A stretch of 5,861 nt of DNA from positions 1-5,861 of the forward strand of contig JAFDBU010000203.1 in NCBI GenBank assembly GCA_019313095.1. Direction: 5' to 3'. This document shows positions 1-5,607 of the stretch, piece after piece; the first letter of the stretch is position 1, and every line of letters begins with the position of its first letter. This stretch comes from Deltaproteobacteria bacterium (GTDB lineage: Bacteria > Desulfobacterota > Desulfobulbia > Desulfobulbales > BM004). The position numbers were made by a program, and so were the translations under genes. Below the pieces are notes generated by a model, which worked only from the letters and a program-made list of their open reading frames with translations, did no database searches and was not told where the DNA came from.

Positions 1-651
1 GAAAAGCTGTGCCAGCAATTCATGATGCAGATTGGCCATAATGAGATCCACCTTTGTTGCAGGAAATTGTATCCTGAGGTCAACCTGTTCCACCAGGACA
101 ATATTTGCAACTCTGTTGTAAACTGCATTCTGTTTTGCCACTGCACATGCCAGGGGATTGAAATCAAATGCCAATACCGCTGATGCTCCGAGTTTGGCTG
201 CTCCTATGCCAAGCAGCCCGGAGCCGCAACCCAGGTCCAGTGCGGTGAAGTTTTCCGGCAGATTCGGGTAATAGTTGACCAATGATTCCAGGCAAAGACG
301 CGTAGAGGGATGGAAACCGTTGCCGAATACAACACTGGGGTCGATTTTAATATCAGCTTTTTGAGGGGCCCAGACCGGTGCTATGGTCAGGGGGCCGACT
401 GTAAAAGAAGCGACATCACGGCCCATCTCCCAATCCACGTAATCAAGATCCGCCTCGTAAAACAGCCGGCAGCTGTTTTGTTTGGTGAGCTCTGTAACCA
501 GGTCATCTTTGGGTCTGTGAAAAATCAGAATGGTTTTGCCGTCTTCTTCCCAGATGCCAATAAGATCAGGATCATCAATTGCAGCAAGAATGCTTCCGTC
601 AAGGTGATAAGTATATATTCGTGAATAACGTAAGTAAGGTGGTTTAAGCAT
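1..651 (-). CDS. prmA: Ribosomal protein L11 methyltransferase (PrmA-like), C-terminus off the window
   Basis: This is a SAM-dependent methyltransferase of the PrmA family, whose members methylate amino groups of ribosomal protein L11 in the cytoplasm. Reading the minus strand gives 217 uninterrupted residues, compared with about 290 in the E. coli enzyme, so the last quarter lies beyond position 1. The N-terminal part (about 1-95) fits the PrmA substrate-recognition region. It is followed by the family hallmark DPSVVFGNGFHPSTRLCL (about 104-121, related to DPGLAFGTGTHPTT), the SAM-binding loop LDLGCGSGLLGIGAAKLGA (about 138-156), an acidic residue after strand 2 (D163), and the motif IV equivalent DLIMANLHHELL (about 202-213). 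The ATG at 651-649 was chosen because it gives a normal family N-terminus. The frame stays open upstream to a stop near position 774, but without a convincing ribosome binding site. It is divergent from the thioesterase gene. PrmA rather than another methyltransferase is well supported by the HPST and ANL motifs; the substrate is inferred. Confidence 0.88.
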   Translation of the reverse strand, partial: MLKPPYLRYSRIYTYHLDGSILAAIDDPDLIGIWEEDGKTILIFHRPKDDLVTELTKQNSCRLFYEADLDYVDWEMGRDVASFTVGPLTIAPVWAPQKADIKIDPSVVFGNGFHPSTRLCLESLVNYYPNLPENFTALDLGCGSGLLGIGAAKLGASAVLAFDFNPLACAVAKQNAVYNRVANIVLVEQVDLRIQFPATKVDLIMANLHHELLAQLF

Positions 652-679
652 ATAAAGCTTCAGTTTTGGGGTGATTTGT

Positions 680-708
680 TTTACATCTATGGGTAAGAAG
701 CATGTCAC
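680..708 (-). promoter_or_regulatory. Possible sigma-70-like promoter for prmA
   Basis: On the minus strand there is GTGACA (708-703; 5 of 6 matches to TTGACA), then 17 bases, then TGTAAA (685-680; 4 of 6 matches to TATAAT). This would start transcription near 673, about 20 bases before the ATG. The -10 box is weak, so this is only a candidate. No comparably good promoter was seen for the divergent thioesterase gene in the same 112-base gap. Confidence 0.28.
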
Positions 709-763
709 AAGATCGATTGTAATACAAAACAACGACAGATAAAGCAAATTCCGGGACAGTAAA

Positions 764-1120
764 ATGGAAAACTATAAACTGGTTCTGCCTGAACATTTGA
801 ATCATTACGGCTATCTTTTTGGCGGTAACCTGCTCAAATGGGTTGATGAAGTGGCCTGGATCGCGGCAAGCCTGGATCATCCGGGATGTAATTTTGTCAC
901 CATCGGGATGGACAGGGTGGAGTTTAAAAAAAGTGTCAAGCAAGGTGCTCTTCTCAGGCTCGAAGCCAATAAGTCCAAAGAAGGCAAAACTTCAGTGCAG
1001 TATTATGTCAAGGTATATCGCCATGATATCCAAAACGGCAATGATGAGCACATTTTTACGACCAACACCACCTTTGTCTGTATCGATGACCAGGGTAAAA
1101 AGTGCAGCCTAGTAAAATGA
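764..1120 (+). CDS. Small acyl-CoA thioesterase, hotdog fold (YciA/BACH-like)
   Basis: This 118-residue protein is about the size of a single hotdog (4HBT) domain. Such enzymes hydrolyse acyl-CoA, and sometimes acyl-ACP, to free acid in the cytoplasm. The N-terminal half carries the YciA/acyl-CoA-hydrolase signature: [16 protein letters not shown] (about 6-21), then [11 protein letters not shown] (about 25-35), where the Asp-Glu pair and nearby His/Asn match the active-site helix of the family. [20 protein letters not shown] (about 49-68) matches the usual segment that reads roughly F..PV..GD.L...A. The final strands (about 77-108) fit the fold. The ATG at 764 follows GGGA (753-756) with a 7-base spacer, a modest ribosome binding site. 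The gene is divergent from prmA and ends 26 bases from the 3' end of the acyl ligase fusion, which points the other way. Substrate chain length cannot be read from the sequence. The family call is firm; YciA-type rather than another 4HBT subgroup is likely. Confidence 0.85.
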   Translation: MENYKLVLPEHLNHYGYLFGGNLLKWVDEVAWIAASLDHPGCNFVTIGMDRVEFKKSVKQGALLRLEANKSKEGKTSVQYYVKVYRHDIQNGNDEHIFTTNTTFVCIDDQGKKCSLVK

Positions 1121-1146
1121 CGGCAGGTGATTCCGGGAGTACGGCA

Positions 1147-4047
1147 TTATTCATTTAAAACAGGCCCGGATGGCTGCAGCAGAGGTCTTTCATGCTCAAG
1201 ATTCGGTTCACCGCAGTGCAGGAGTATCCACTCCCTGGTTTTATCTCTGAGGCTGATAGCCTCCGCCCAGGTATCCTTTTTCGATTCGGCAGGGGCAGTC
1301 TTTGGATGTATGGGGCTGCCGATGCTTACGGTTATGAAACCACGGCGTGGAAACCACGAGCCTGCGCGTAATATTGAACGTGTTCCCCTGACAGCAACAG
1401 GGATTATCGGAATATTGAGACGGGCTGCGGCGGAAAAAGCTCCCATTCTGAAGGGCAGCAGACCGGGCATGCGCATGAATGTTCCTTCAGGAAAAAAGAA
1501 CAGGGACCGCTCGGCTCCGCCTTTGGCGGTGATAGCCCTGGTGTCTTCCACTCCCTGCTGTTGATCAAAACGTTCGACAAAAAGCGTGCCTATGCGTTTC
1601 AACAGGATATAAACAATGGTCTTTGTTTTCAACTCGGCCTTGGCAATGAAACTTAAGGGGCGGTCAAGGACACCTGTAAGCACATAGCCGTCAAGGTAGC
1701 TGGCATGGTTTGACACAAAAATACACTGTTCGTCTTTAACAGGAAGATTCTTTCGGCCATGCATTATGATTCTGGTACCGCTGAGAGAGGCAAGGATTCT
1801 GACAGCTCTGTTCATTACTGTCCAACGGCCTTTTTCTGTCGGAAGTACTAAAACTAACAGACCGACCACAGGGGCGAGGAGACAATACAGCAGCCAGCAC
1901 CAGGAGGCATAAAGCGCTGCGCCTATCTGTCTGTTGATGCTGCGGAATTTAGGCGGCAACCCCTGCAGGACGAAACGGGTAAGCTGCAGCCAAACTGCCT
2001 GCTGCTTTTTGCCGATCAGGCCCTTTTCATAAATATGTTTACTGGCGCTGCGTCTGATTTTGCCGCTCGAAGTTTTTAAAACCGTGTTGGGAGGGGCCAG
2101 GACCACTTCGTCAGGGGGATCGCCTGCCAGGTCGGTGACAATGGAGTTTATTGCGGTTCTGATTTCAGCCAGAGCCTGTTCATCTTTCTTCCTGGTTTCA
2201 GCCATTACGATTAAGCGCTCAGTACCGGTCTCTGCCGACTCAGCGCCAAATACCGCAACGTTACCGGCTCGAACTCCCTCCAGCTTGCCGATGGCTTCTT
2301 CCAACTCGACCGGATAAATATTGCGTCCGGCCCTGATGATAATATCTTTGGCCCGCCCGGTTATATAAACGTTGCCTGCAACCATATAGGCCTTGTCGCC
2401 CGAGTCAAGCCACTCTCCATGGAACAGCTCCCTGGTTTTTTCCGGGTTTTTAAAATATCCGGAAGTTGCTGACGGTCCGGTAAATTGCAGGCTGCCCTCC
2501 ATGCGTTCCGGAAGCTCCCGGTCATTAGCATCCACGATCCTGATTTGGTGCCCCGGCAAAGGTTCGCCGCAACAGACAAATTCCAGTCCGTCTCTTTCAG
2601 GAGGGCTGACCGGGAGTGCTTCTCCAGATTCCATAAAGGCTTGGCGCTTTATCCGGTCAATTTTAATACCGTTCCCGGGGCGAGGAAAGGTAAGCCCGAC
2701 AGATGATTCGGCCAAGCCATACACCGGCAGCATGGTTTCTGGTTTGAAGCCGTATGCGGCAAACCTTTCAATAAACCGTTTAATGGTTACCGGGTTGACT
2801 GCTTCGGCTCCGTTGAAGGCAATTCTCCAGGAGCTCAGATCAAGCCCGGCAATATCGTTTTCTTCAAGACGGTTCAGGCAGAGTTCATAGGCAAAGTTCG
2901 GTGCTGCGGAAAGAGTACCGCTGTACTTGTGAATTGCCCAGAGCCAGCGCTGCGGTTTTGCGATAAAGGCTAGGGGGGGCATGATAATCAACTGGCAGGC
3001 AAAATGGAGGCTTCCCAGCCAGGCCCCGATAAGACCCATGTCATGATAGAGAGGAAGCCAGCTGATGAAAACGTCATCCGATGAAACACTGATAACACGT
3101 GCCATGGCCCTGATATTGGCCAACAGATTTGAGTGCGTTAATACAACACCTTTCGGCATACCTGTACTGCCTGAAGTATATTGCAGAAAGGCGATATTAT
3201 CCCTGGTGAGCAGAGGTTTCCTGAACGCAGCTAAGGCCTTGGCGCCGGCCCTGTCTAATTCGGGTACGGTCAGAACTGCGCGCAGATTTGCGACATTGGT
3301 GTGCATTAATCTGGCAAACGGTTTTGCCTCTGCCATTGTCACCATGATCCTGGCAAGAGAGTTAGCTGCTATGGCACAATGACGGAGGAGGTGTTCTTCA
3401 ATCTGCTTCAGCCTGCCGGGTGGGTATACAGGTACCGGGATACCGCCAGCCAGAAGCACACCGAAGAAGGTGAAAAAATATTCGCGTCCTGTGGGGAGCA
3501 TGATAAGAACAGACTCGCCGGGTGCCAGCCCGAAATGCTGCAGTCCGGAGGCAACACGTTCCGCCTGATCCCACAATTCGAGATAGGTAATGATTTTTTC
3601 CTCGTCCTGATCACTGTAAAAACGGATATGCGGCCGTTCAGGATGTTTTATGGCATGCCATTCCAGAACTTTGACCAGGGTTTCAGCCTTTAGAGGTGTC
3701 TCCTCAACTTCGTCCAGCTTTATGGCTTCAATTTCCCGGGTAATTGTATCGCGTTTGCCAACGCCTGAACTTACAACCGCGCGCAGGAGGTCACGGACCG
3801 TATCAACCGTTGCGAGAACCTGTTCAGAAAGTGAGATATTAAAAGATTTTTCAATGCGGACCAGGAGTTCTATCTGGGCGAGGCTGTCCAGGCCCAGGTC
3901 ACGGTCCAGGGAGCTGTCCAAATCGGGAGTGAAGGCTCCCCTCCGGCCGGGATGGATTTCAGCAAGAAGACCTCTGACAGTCTCCAGCAGCCGGGCAGCA
4001 GTTTCTTCCATCCTGGCGGGAAAATTTTCTTCTTGATCCTTTTCCAA
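1147..4047 (-). CDS. ACP - fatty-acyl AMP ligase (FAAL) - PlsC acyltransferase fusion protein
   Basis: This 966-residue, three-part enzyme probably activates a fatty acid and esterifies it to a lipid at the membrane. Residues about 15-95 form an acyl carrier domain with the phosphopantetheine site DLGLDSL (Ser55). Residues about 120-680 are an adenylate-forming ligase: TSGSTGMPKG (291-300), WLPLYHDMGLIG (330-341), FNGAEAVNP (411-419), YGLAE (443-447), SGD (549-551), GRAKDIIIRAGRNIYP (564-579) and the catalytic lysine in TSSGKIRRSA (Lys663). NGAEAVNP and the YHDMGLIG context resemble FAAL or acyl-ACP synthetases more than plain acyl-CoA ligases. A hydrophobic stretch (about 710-735) is probably a membrane segment. 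Residues about 755-945 are a PlsC/LPLAT domain with HASYLD (H781, D786), RIGTLFVER (818-826), FPEGT (852-856) and IPIIPVAVRGT (879-889). All key residues are present. The start is TTG at 4047; the first in-frame ATG is residue 13 (4011-4009), also possible. The reverse fusion order (PlsC then ligase) is known in E. coli Aas. The acyl acceptor is unknown. Confidence 0.9.
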   Translation of the reverse strand: MEKDQEENFPARMEETAARLLETVRGLLAEIHPGRRGAFTPDLDSSLDRDLGLDSLAQIELLVRIEKSFNISLSEQVLATVDTVRDLLRAVVSSGVGKRDTITREIEAIKLDEVEETPLKAETLVKVLEWHAIKHPERPHIRFYSDQDEEKIITYLELWDQAERVASGLQHFGLAPGESVLIMLPTGREYFFTFFGVLLAGGIPVPVYPPGRLKQIEEHLLRHCAIAANSLARIMVTMAEAKPFARLMHTNVANLRAVLTVPELDRAGAKALAAFRKPLLTRDNIAFLQYTSGSTGMPKGVVLTHSNLLANIRAMARVISVSSDDVFISWLPLYHDMGLIGAWLGSLHFACQLIIMPPLAFIAKPQRWLWAIHKYSGTLSAAPNFAYELCLNRLEENDIAGLDLSSWRIAFNGAEAVNPVTIKRFIERFAAYGFKPETMLPVYGLAESSVGLTFPRPGNGIKIDRIKRQAFMESGEALPVSPPERDGLEFVCCGEPLPGHQIRIVDANDRELPERMEGSLQFTGPSATSGYFKNPEKTRELFHGEWLDSGDKAYMVAGNVYITGRAKDIIIRAGRNIYPVELEEAIGKLEGVRAGNVAVFGAESAETGTERLIVMAETRKKDEQALAEIRTAINSIVTDLAGDPPDEVVLAPPNTVLKTSSGKIRRSASKHIYEKGLIGKKQQAVWLQLTRFVLQGLPPKFRSINRQIGAALYASWCWLLYCLLAPVVGLLVLVLPTEKGRWTVMNRAVRILASLSGTRIIMHGRKNLPVKDEQCIFVSNHASYLDGYVLTGVLDRPLSFIAKAELKTKTIVYILLKRIGTLFVERFDQQQGVEDTRAITAKGGAERSLFFFPEGTFMRMPGLLPFRMGAFSAAARLNIPIIPVAVRGTRSILRAGSWFPRRGFITVSIGSPIHPKTAPAESKKDTWAEAISLRDKTREWILLHCGEPNLEHERPLLQPSGPVLNE

Positions 4048-4111
4048 TGTTCTGTCCGGACAAAATACAGGTATTCTTCAGTTTTGGGCAAGGGTCGAAA
4101 CACCTAAGGGC

Positions 4112-4140
4112 ATAATAAATTGAATACTCCGGTCATTCAA
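4112..4140 (-). promoter_or_regulatory. Sigma-70-like promoter for the ACP-FAAL-PlsC gene
   Basis: Within the 102-base gap between the EEP gene and the fusion gene, the minus strand shows TTGAAT (4140-4135; 4 of 6 matches to TTGACA), exactly 17 bases, then TATTAT (4117-4112; 5 of 6 matches to TATAAT). Transcription would begin near 4105, leaving a leader of about 60 bases before the TTG start. This suggests that the fusion gene can be expressed separately from the two genes upstream. It is a pattern match only. Confidence 0.5.
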
Positions 4141-4141
4141 T
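4119..4141 (-). repeat. Inverted repeat inside the fusion-gene promoter (possible operator)
   Basis: ATTGAAT (4119-4125) and ATTCAAT (4135-4141) are perfect 7-base inverted arms around a 9-base centre. One arm covers the -35 box and the other lies in the spacer, where a repressor could block RNA polymerase. The same arms could fold in RNA into a weak AT-rich hairpin after the EEP stop codon, but there is no clean run of U, so a terminator is less likely. Arms of this length occur by chance; the position is what makes it notable. Confidence 0.35.
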
Positions 4142-4149
4142 ACTTATAT

Positions 4150-4974
4150 TCAGATCAGGAAATGGATGTTTTCAGCTGTAAAGTCTTCCTTAAGGCGTTT
4201 CCCTGGTGCAGGCTGCAGTTCAAATTCTGCGATTACCGGCAGATGGTCGCTGGCCAGCCTTGTTATTCCCATCCAGCACCGCCGTCTTTTGATGAGCTTC
4301 ATGGGGCCGCGGTAAAAGATTTTGTCGAGGCCCCCGGTAGGTGAGAAAGAAGGATAGGTAAGATAGGGGTTATGATACCCGCTGCTGTGATTGGTTGCAC
4401 ATTTGAAGTTCAGGATATCAGTGAAGATAGGTGCCAGGCGTGTACGCCAGTCATTGAGATCACCCCCCACCAGGCAGGGAGTCCCCGGGGGCATGGAATT
4501 GAATTCATCTGAATGGATAAGAAGACCGACCTGTCTCACTCTTTCCTGGGGAGAGAGACCAAGGTGCAGATTAAATACCTCTACCGTCTGGAAGAAATCA
4601 GTAGAATTGCTCATTTCGATGGTGGAGTGCAGACAGCCTCTGGCTTTGCGTTTACCGACAGTCAGGTCTATGTTTCTTGAACATTTAATAGGGAATCTGC
4701 TCAAGGTGGCATTGCCGTATTTTCCTTTGTGCAGTCTGACATTCAGGCCGATGGCATAGTGCGGATAACCGGCTGCCTCCGCCATTTCCTTCGCCAGATC
4801 CAGGTGGCGCGACCTGGGTACCCCGACATCTACTTCCTGCAGAAGCACAATGTCAGCCTGGTGATGATCAATGACCTTGGCTATTCTGTCAGGCCTGAAG
4901 AGCCGGTCGACACCGATGGCCCTGTGCATGTTATAGGAAAGAACTCTAAGCAGCATAAGTTTATTCTGGCTCAA
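4150..4974 (-). CDS. Endonuclease/exonuclease/phosphatase (EEP) family metal-dependent hydrolase
   Basis: This 274-residue protein spans one EEP domain, the fold shared by exonuclease III, DNase I, sphingomyelinases and inositol phosphatases, which use a divalent metal to cleave phosphoester bonds. The full catalytic set is visible: LSYNMH (N15), LLQEVD (E47), NLHLGL (N135, H137), GGDLNDW (D172, N174), GGLDKIF (D217) and ASDHLPV (D243, H244). There is no signal peptide or membrane segment, so it should be cytoplasmic. It resembles the E. coli YbhP type, whose gene sits beside a cardiolipin synthase gene; here the neighbour is also a lipid enzyme, which hints at a phospholipid substrate (inference). 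The TTG at 4974 overlaps the end of the DsrE gene by 4 bases, suggesting translational coupling. An ATG six codons in (4956-4954) gives a typical family start, MLLRVLSYN, and may be the real one. Neither has a clear ribosome binding site. The family is certain; the substrate is not. Confidence 0.88.
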   Translation of the reverse strand: MSQNKLMLLRVLSYNMHRAIGVDRLFRPDRIAKVIDHHQADIVLLQEVDVGVPRSRHLDLAKEMAEAAGYPHYAIGLNVRLHKGKYGNATLSRFPIKCSRNIDLTVGKRKARGCLHSTIEMSNSTDFFQTVEVFNLHLGLSPQERVRQVGLLIHSDEFNSMPPGTPCLVGGDLNDWRTRLAPIFTDILNFKCATNHSSGYHNPYLTYPSFSPTGGLDKIFYRGPMKLIKRRRCWMGITRLASDHLPVIAEFELQPAPGKRLKEDFTAENIHFLI

Positions 4975-5333
4975 TAGACAACAACGTTTTTTGCATCCAG
5001 GTATCCGTCTACCAAAGTAGGACCGGCAACTATTTCAATACCGTCCAGAAGGTCTTCGTCAGAAATGTTCCTCGCCCGTATGCAGGGTTCGCAGGCATAA
5101 ATTTTGCCGCCTTCTTCCCTAAAAATTTCAATAAGCTGCTGTAATGGGGGAAAGCCGGCAGCGTGAATGTGTCTGGCATAGTCTTTCTTGCCCAGGAAGA
5201 CACCTGTTGACTGCAGTATAATTAAGGGCTCAGCATCCATTGCCAGGGCAGAATTTCCAAGGGCAAAGAAAATGGTGGCCTTGTCCGGTTTTTCCTCAGC
5301 GCAGGTTACAACGAAGATAAGTTTGTCAGCCAT
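4971..5333 (-). CDS. DsrE-family protein with a CxxC motif
   Basis: This small cytoplasmic protein of 120 residues belongs to the DsrE/DsrF-like fold family, whose members relay sulfur through cysteine persulfides or have unassigned redox roles. It starts MADKLIFVVT, a typical first strand, with Cys11 just after it. It continues with a helix and the strand PLIILQSTGVFLG (about 36-48), then AGFPPLQQLIEIFREEGGKIYACEPCIRARN (about 59-89), where Cys81 and Cys84 form a CxxC pair at the position of the active cysteine in DsrE-like proteins, and a C-terminal DGYLDAKNVVVY. The ATG at 5333-5331 has a strong AGGAG at a 7-base spacing, so the longer open frame up to 5417 is not used. It is the first gene of the likely three-gene operon. 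No partner DsrF or DsrH gene is next to it, so classical TusBCD/DsrEFH assembly is not indicated. Family assignment is good; function is unknown. Confidence 0.85.
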   Translation of the reverse strand: MADKLIFVVTCAEEKPDKATIFFALGNSALAMDAEPLIILQSTGVFLGKKDYARHIHAAGFPPLQQLIEIFREEGGKIYACEPCIRARNISDEDLLDGIEIVAGPTLVDGYLDAKNVVVY

Positions 5334-5340
5334 GAAATAA

Positions 5341-5345
5341 CTCCT
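5341..5345 (-). promoter_or_regulatory. Strong ribosome binding site for the DsrE-family gene
   Basis: AGGAG on the minus strand lies 7 bases before the ATG at 5333. It decides the start: the open frame continues upstream for 28 more codons, but that part overlaps the promoter and has no family similarity. Confidence 0.8.
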
Positions 5346-5378
5346 GGTTACAGATTTTGAGAAGTATGTTTTATTAGT

Positions 5379-5394
5379 GTACCATAAGTACCAT
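5379..5394. repeat. Direct repeat over the -10 region of the operon promoter
   Basis: GTACCAT occurs at 5379-5385 and again at 5388-5394, a 9-base period, covering the proposed -10 box and the end of the spacer. It may be a paired binding site or coincidence. Confidence 0.3.
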
Positions 5395-5410
5395 GGGCAT
5401 CGGGTGTCAA
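5381..5410 (-). promoter_or_regulatory. Sigma-70-like promoter of the DsrE-EEP-fusion operon
   Basis: The minus strand has a perfect TTGACA -35 box (5410-5405), an 18-base spacer and TATGGT (5386-5381; 4 of 6 matches to TATAAT). The predicted start near 5374 leaves a leader of about 40 bases before the ATG at 5333, containing the AGGAG site. The imperfect -10 box and the overlapping repeats would suit a regulated promoter. Confidence 0.5.
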
Positions 5411-5419
5411 GCAACACCC
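5402..5419. repeat. Inverted repeat over the -35 box of the operon promoter
   Basis: GGGTGT (5402-5407) and ACACCC (5414-5419) form perfect 6-base arms around CAAGCA. The unit overlaps the TTGACA box, so it could be a repressor site. It lacks a following T-run on either strand, which argues against a terminator. Confidence 0.35.
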
Positions 5420-5442
5420 CGTGAAGATTTTACCAGGTGCCG

Positions 5443-5473
5443 GGTACTGAATAGATACTGAAACAGATACTAT
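5443..5473. repeat. Three short phased repeats of about one helical turn
   Basis: GGTACTGA (5443-5450), GATACTGA (5454-5461) and GATACTAT (5466-5473) recur at 11 and 12 bases. They lie 33-63 bases upstream of the operon's -35 box and between two divergent genes. Phasing on one face of the DNA is typical of activator or repressor arrays; no known regulator is recognised. Confidence 0.35.
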
Positions 5474-5503
5474 CTTTCTTTTTTTACGGTCCTTGCAAAC
5501 AAA

Positions 5504-5524
5504 ATATTGCAGAGAATGCAATAT
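5504..5524. repeat. Perfect 8-5-8 palindrome, probable operator
   Basis: ATATTGCA (5504-5511) and TGCAATAT (5517-5524) are perfect inverted arms around a 5-base centre, about 84 bases before the lipoprotein start. A TATATT hexamer (5522-5527; 5 of 6 matches to TATAAT) overlaps its right arm and could be the -10 box for the plus-strand gene, although no good -35 is spaced from it. This suits a dimeric regulator controlling the lipoprotein gene. It does not match CRP or FNR site consensus. Confidence 0.45.
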
Positions 5525-5597
5525 ATTAGCAGAATATGGTAAAAGGAAGCAATTTTAATGAAAAACAGACTTATTCCTATGACCCAATTTTGAGATC

Positions 5598-5604
5598 AAG
5601 GTGG
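5598..5604 (+). promoter_or_regulatory. Ribosome binding site for the heme-motif lipoprotein
   Basis: AAGGTGG precedes two adjacent ATG codons, at 5608 (3-base gap) and 5611 (6-base gap). The spacing slightly favours the second ATG, which would shorten the protein by one residue only. Confidence 0.6.
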
Positions 5605-5607
5605 ACT

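Noticed and set aside
310..624. Plus-strand open frame of 104 residues
   Set aside because: It lies opposite the PrmA coding frame, which has clear family motifs through this stretch; the plus-strand protein has none.
658..670. 13-base identical stretch CTTCAGTTTTGGG, also at 4076-4088
   Set aside because: Both copies lie just upstream of minus-strand genes, but one such match is not surprising by chance in a window this size and there is no symmetry.
717..727. Small palindrome TTGTAATACAA in the prmA-thioesterase gap
   Set aside because: Arms of only 5 bases; no matching promoter elements align with it.
644..943. Minus-strand open frame of 99 residues
   Set aside because: It is antisense to the thioesterase, whose hotdog motifs are convincing, and it overlaps the prmA start in another frame.
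1121..1146. Possible bidirectional terminator between the convergent genes
   Set aside because: No stem followed by a T-run is visible on either strand.
1127..1564. Plus-strand open frame of 145 residues, plus other plus-strand frames within 2060-4036
   Set aside because: All are antisense to the continuous ACP-FAAL-PlsC frame, with low-complexity Ser/Arg/Pro-rich translations typical of shadow frames.
4053..4062. Perfect palindrome TGTCCGGACA just before the fusion gene start
   Set aside because: Ten-base palindromes are expected several times by chance here; with no loop it cannot form a good RNA hairpin.
5471..5486. T-rich run as a terminator tail
   Set aside because: No GC-rich stem precedes it on the plus strand and no plus-strand gene ends upstream of it.
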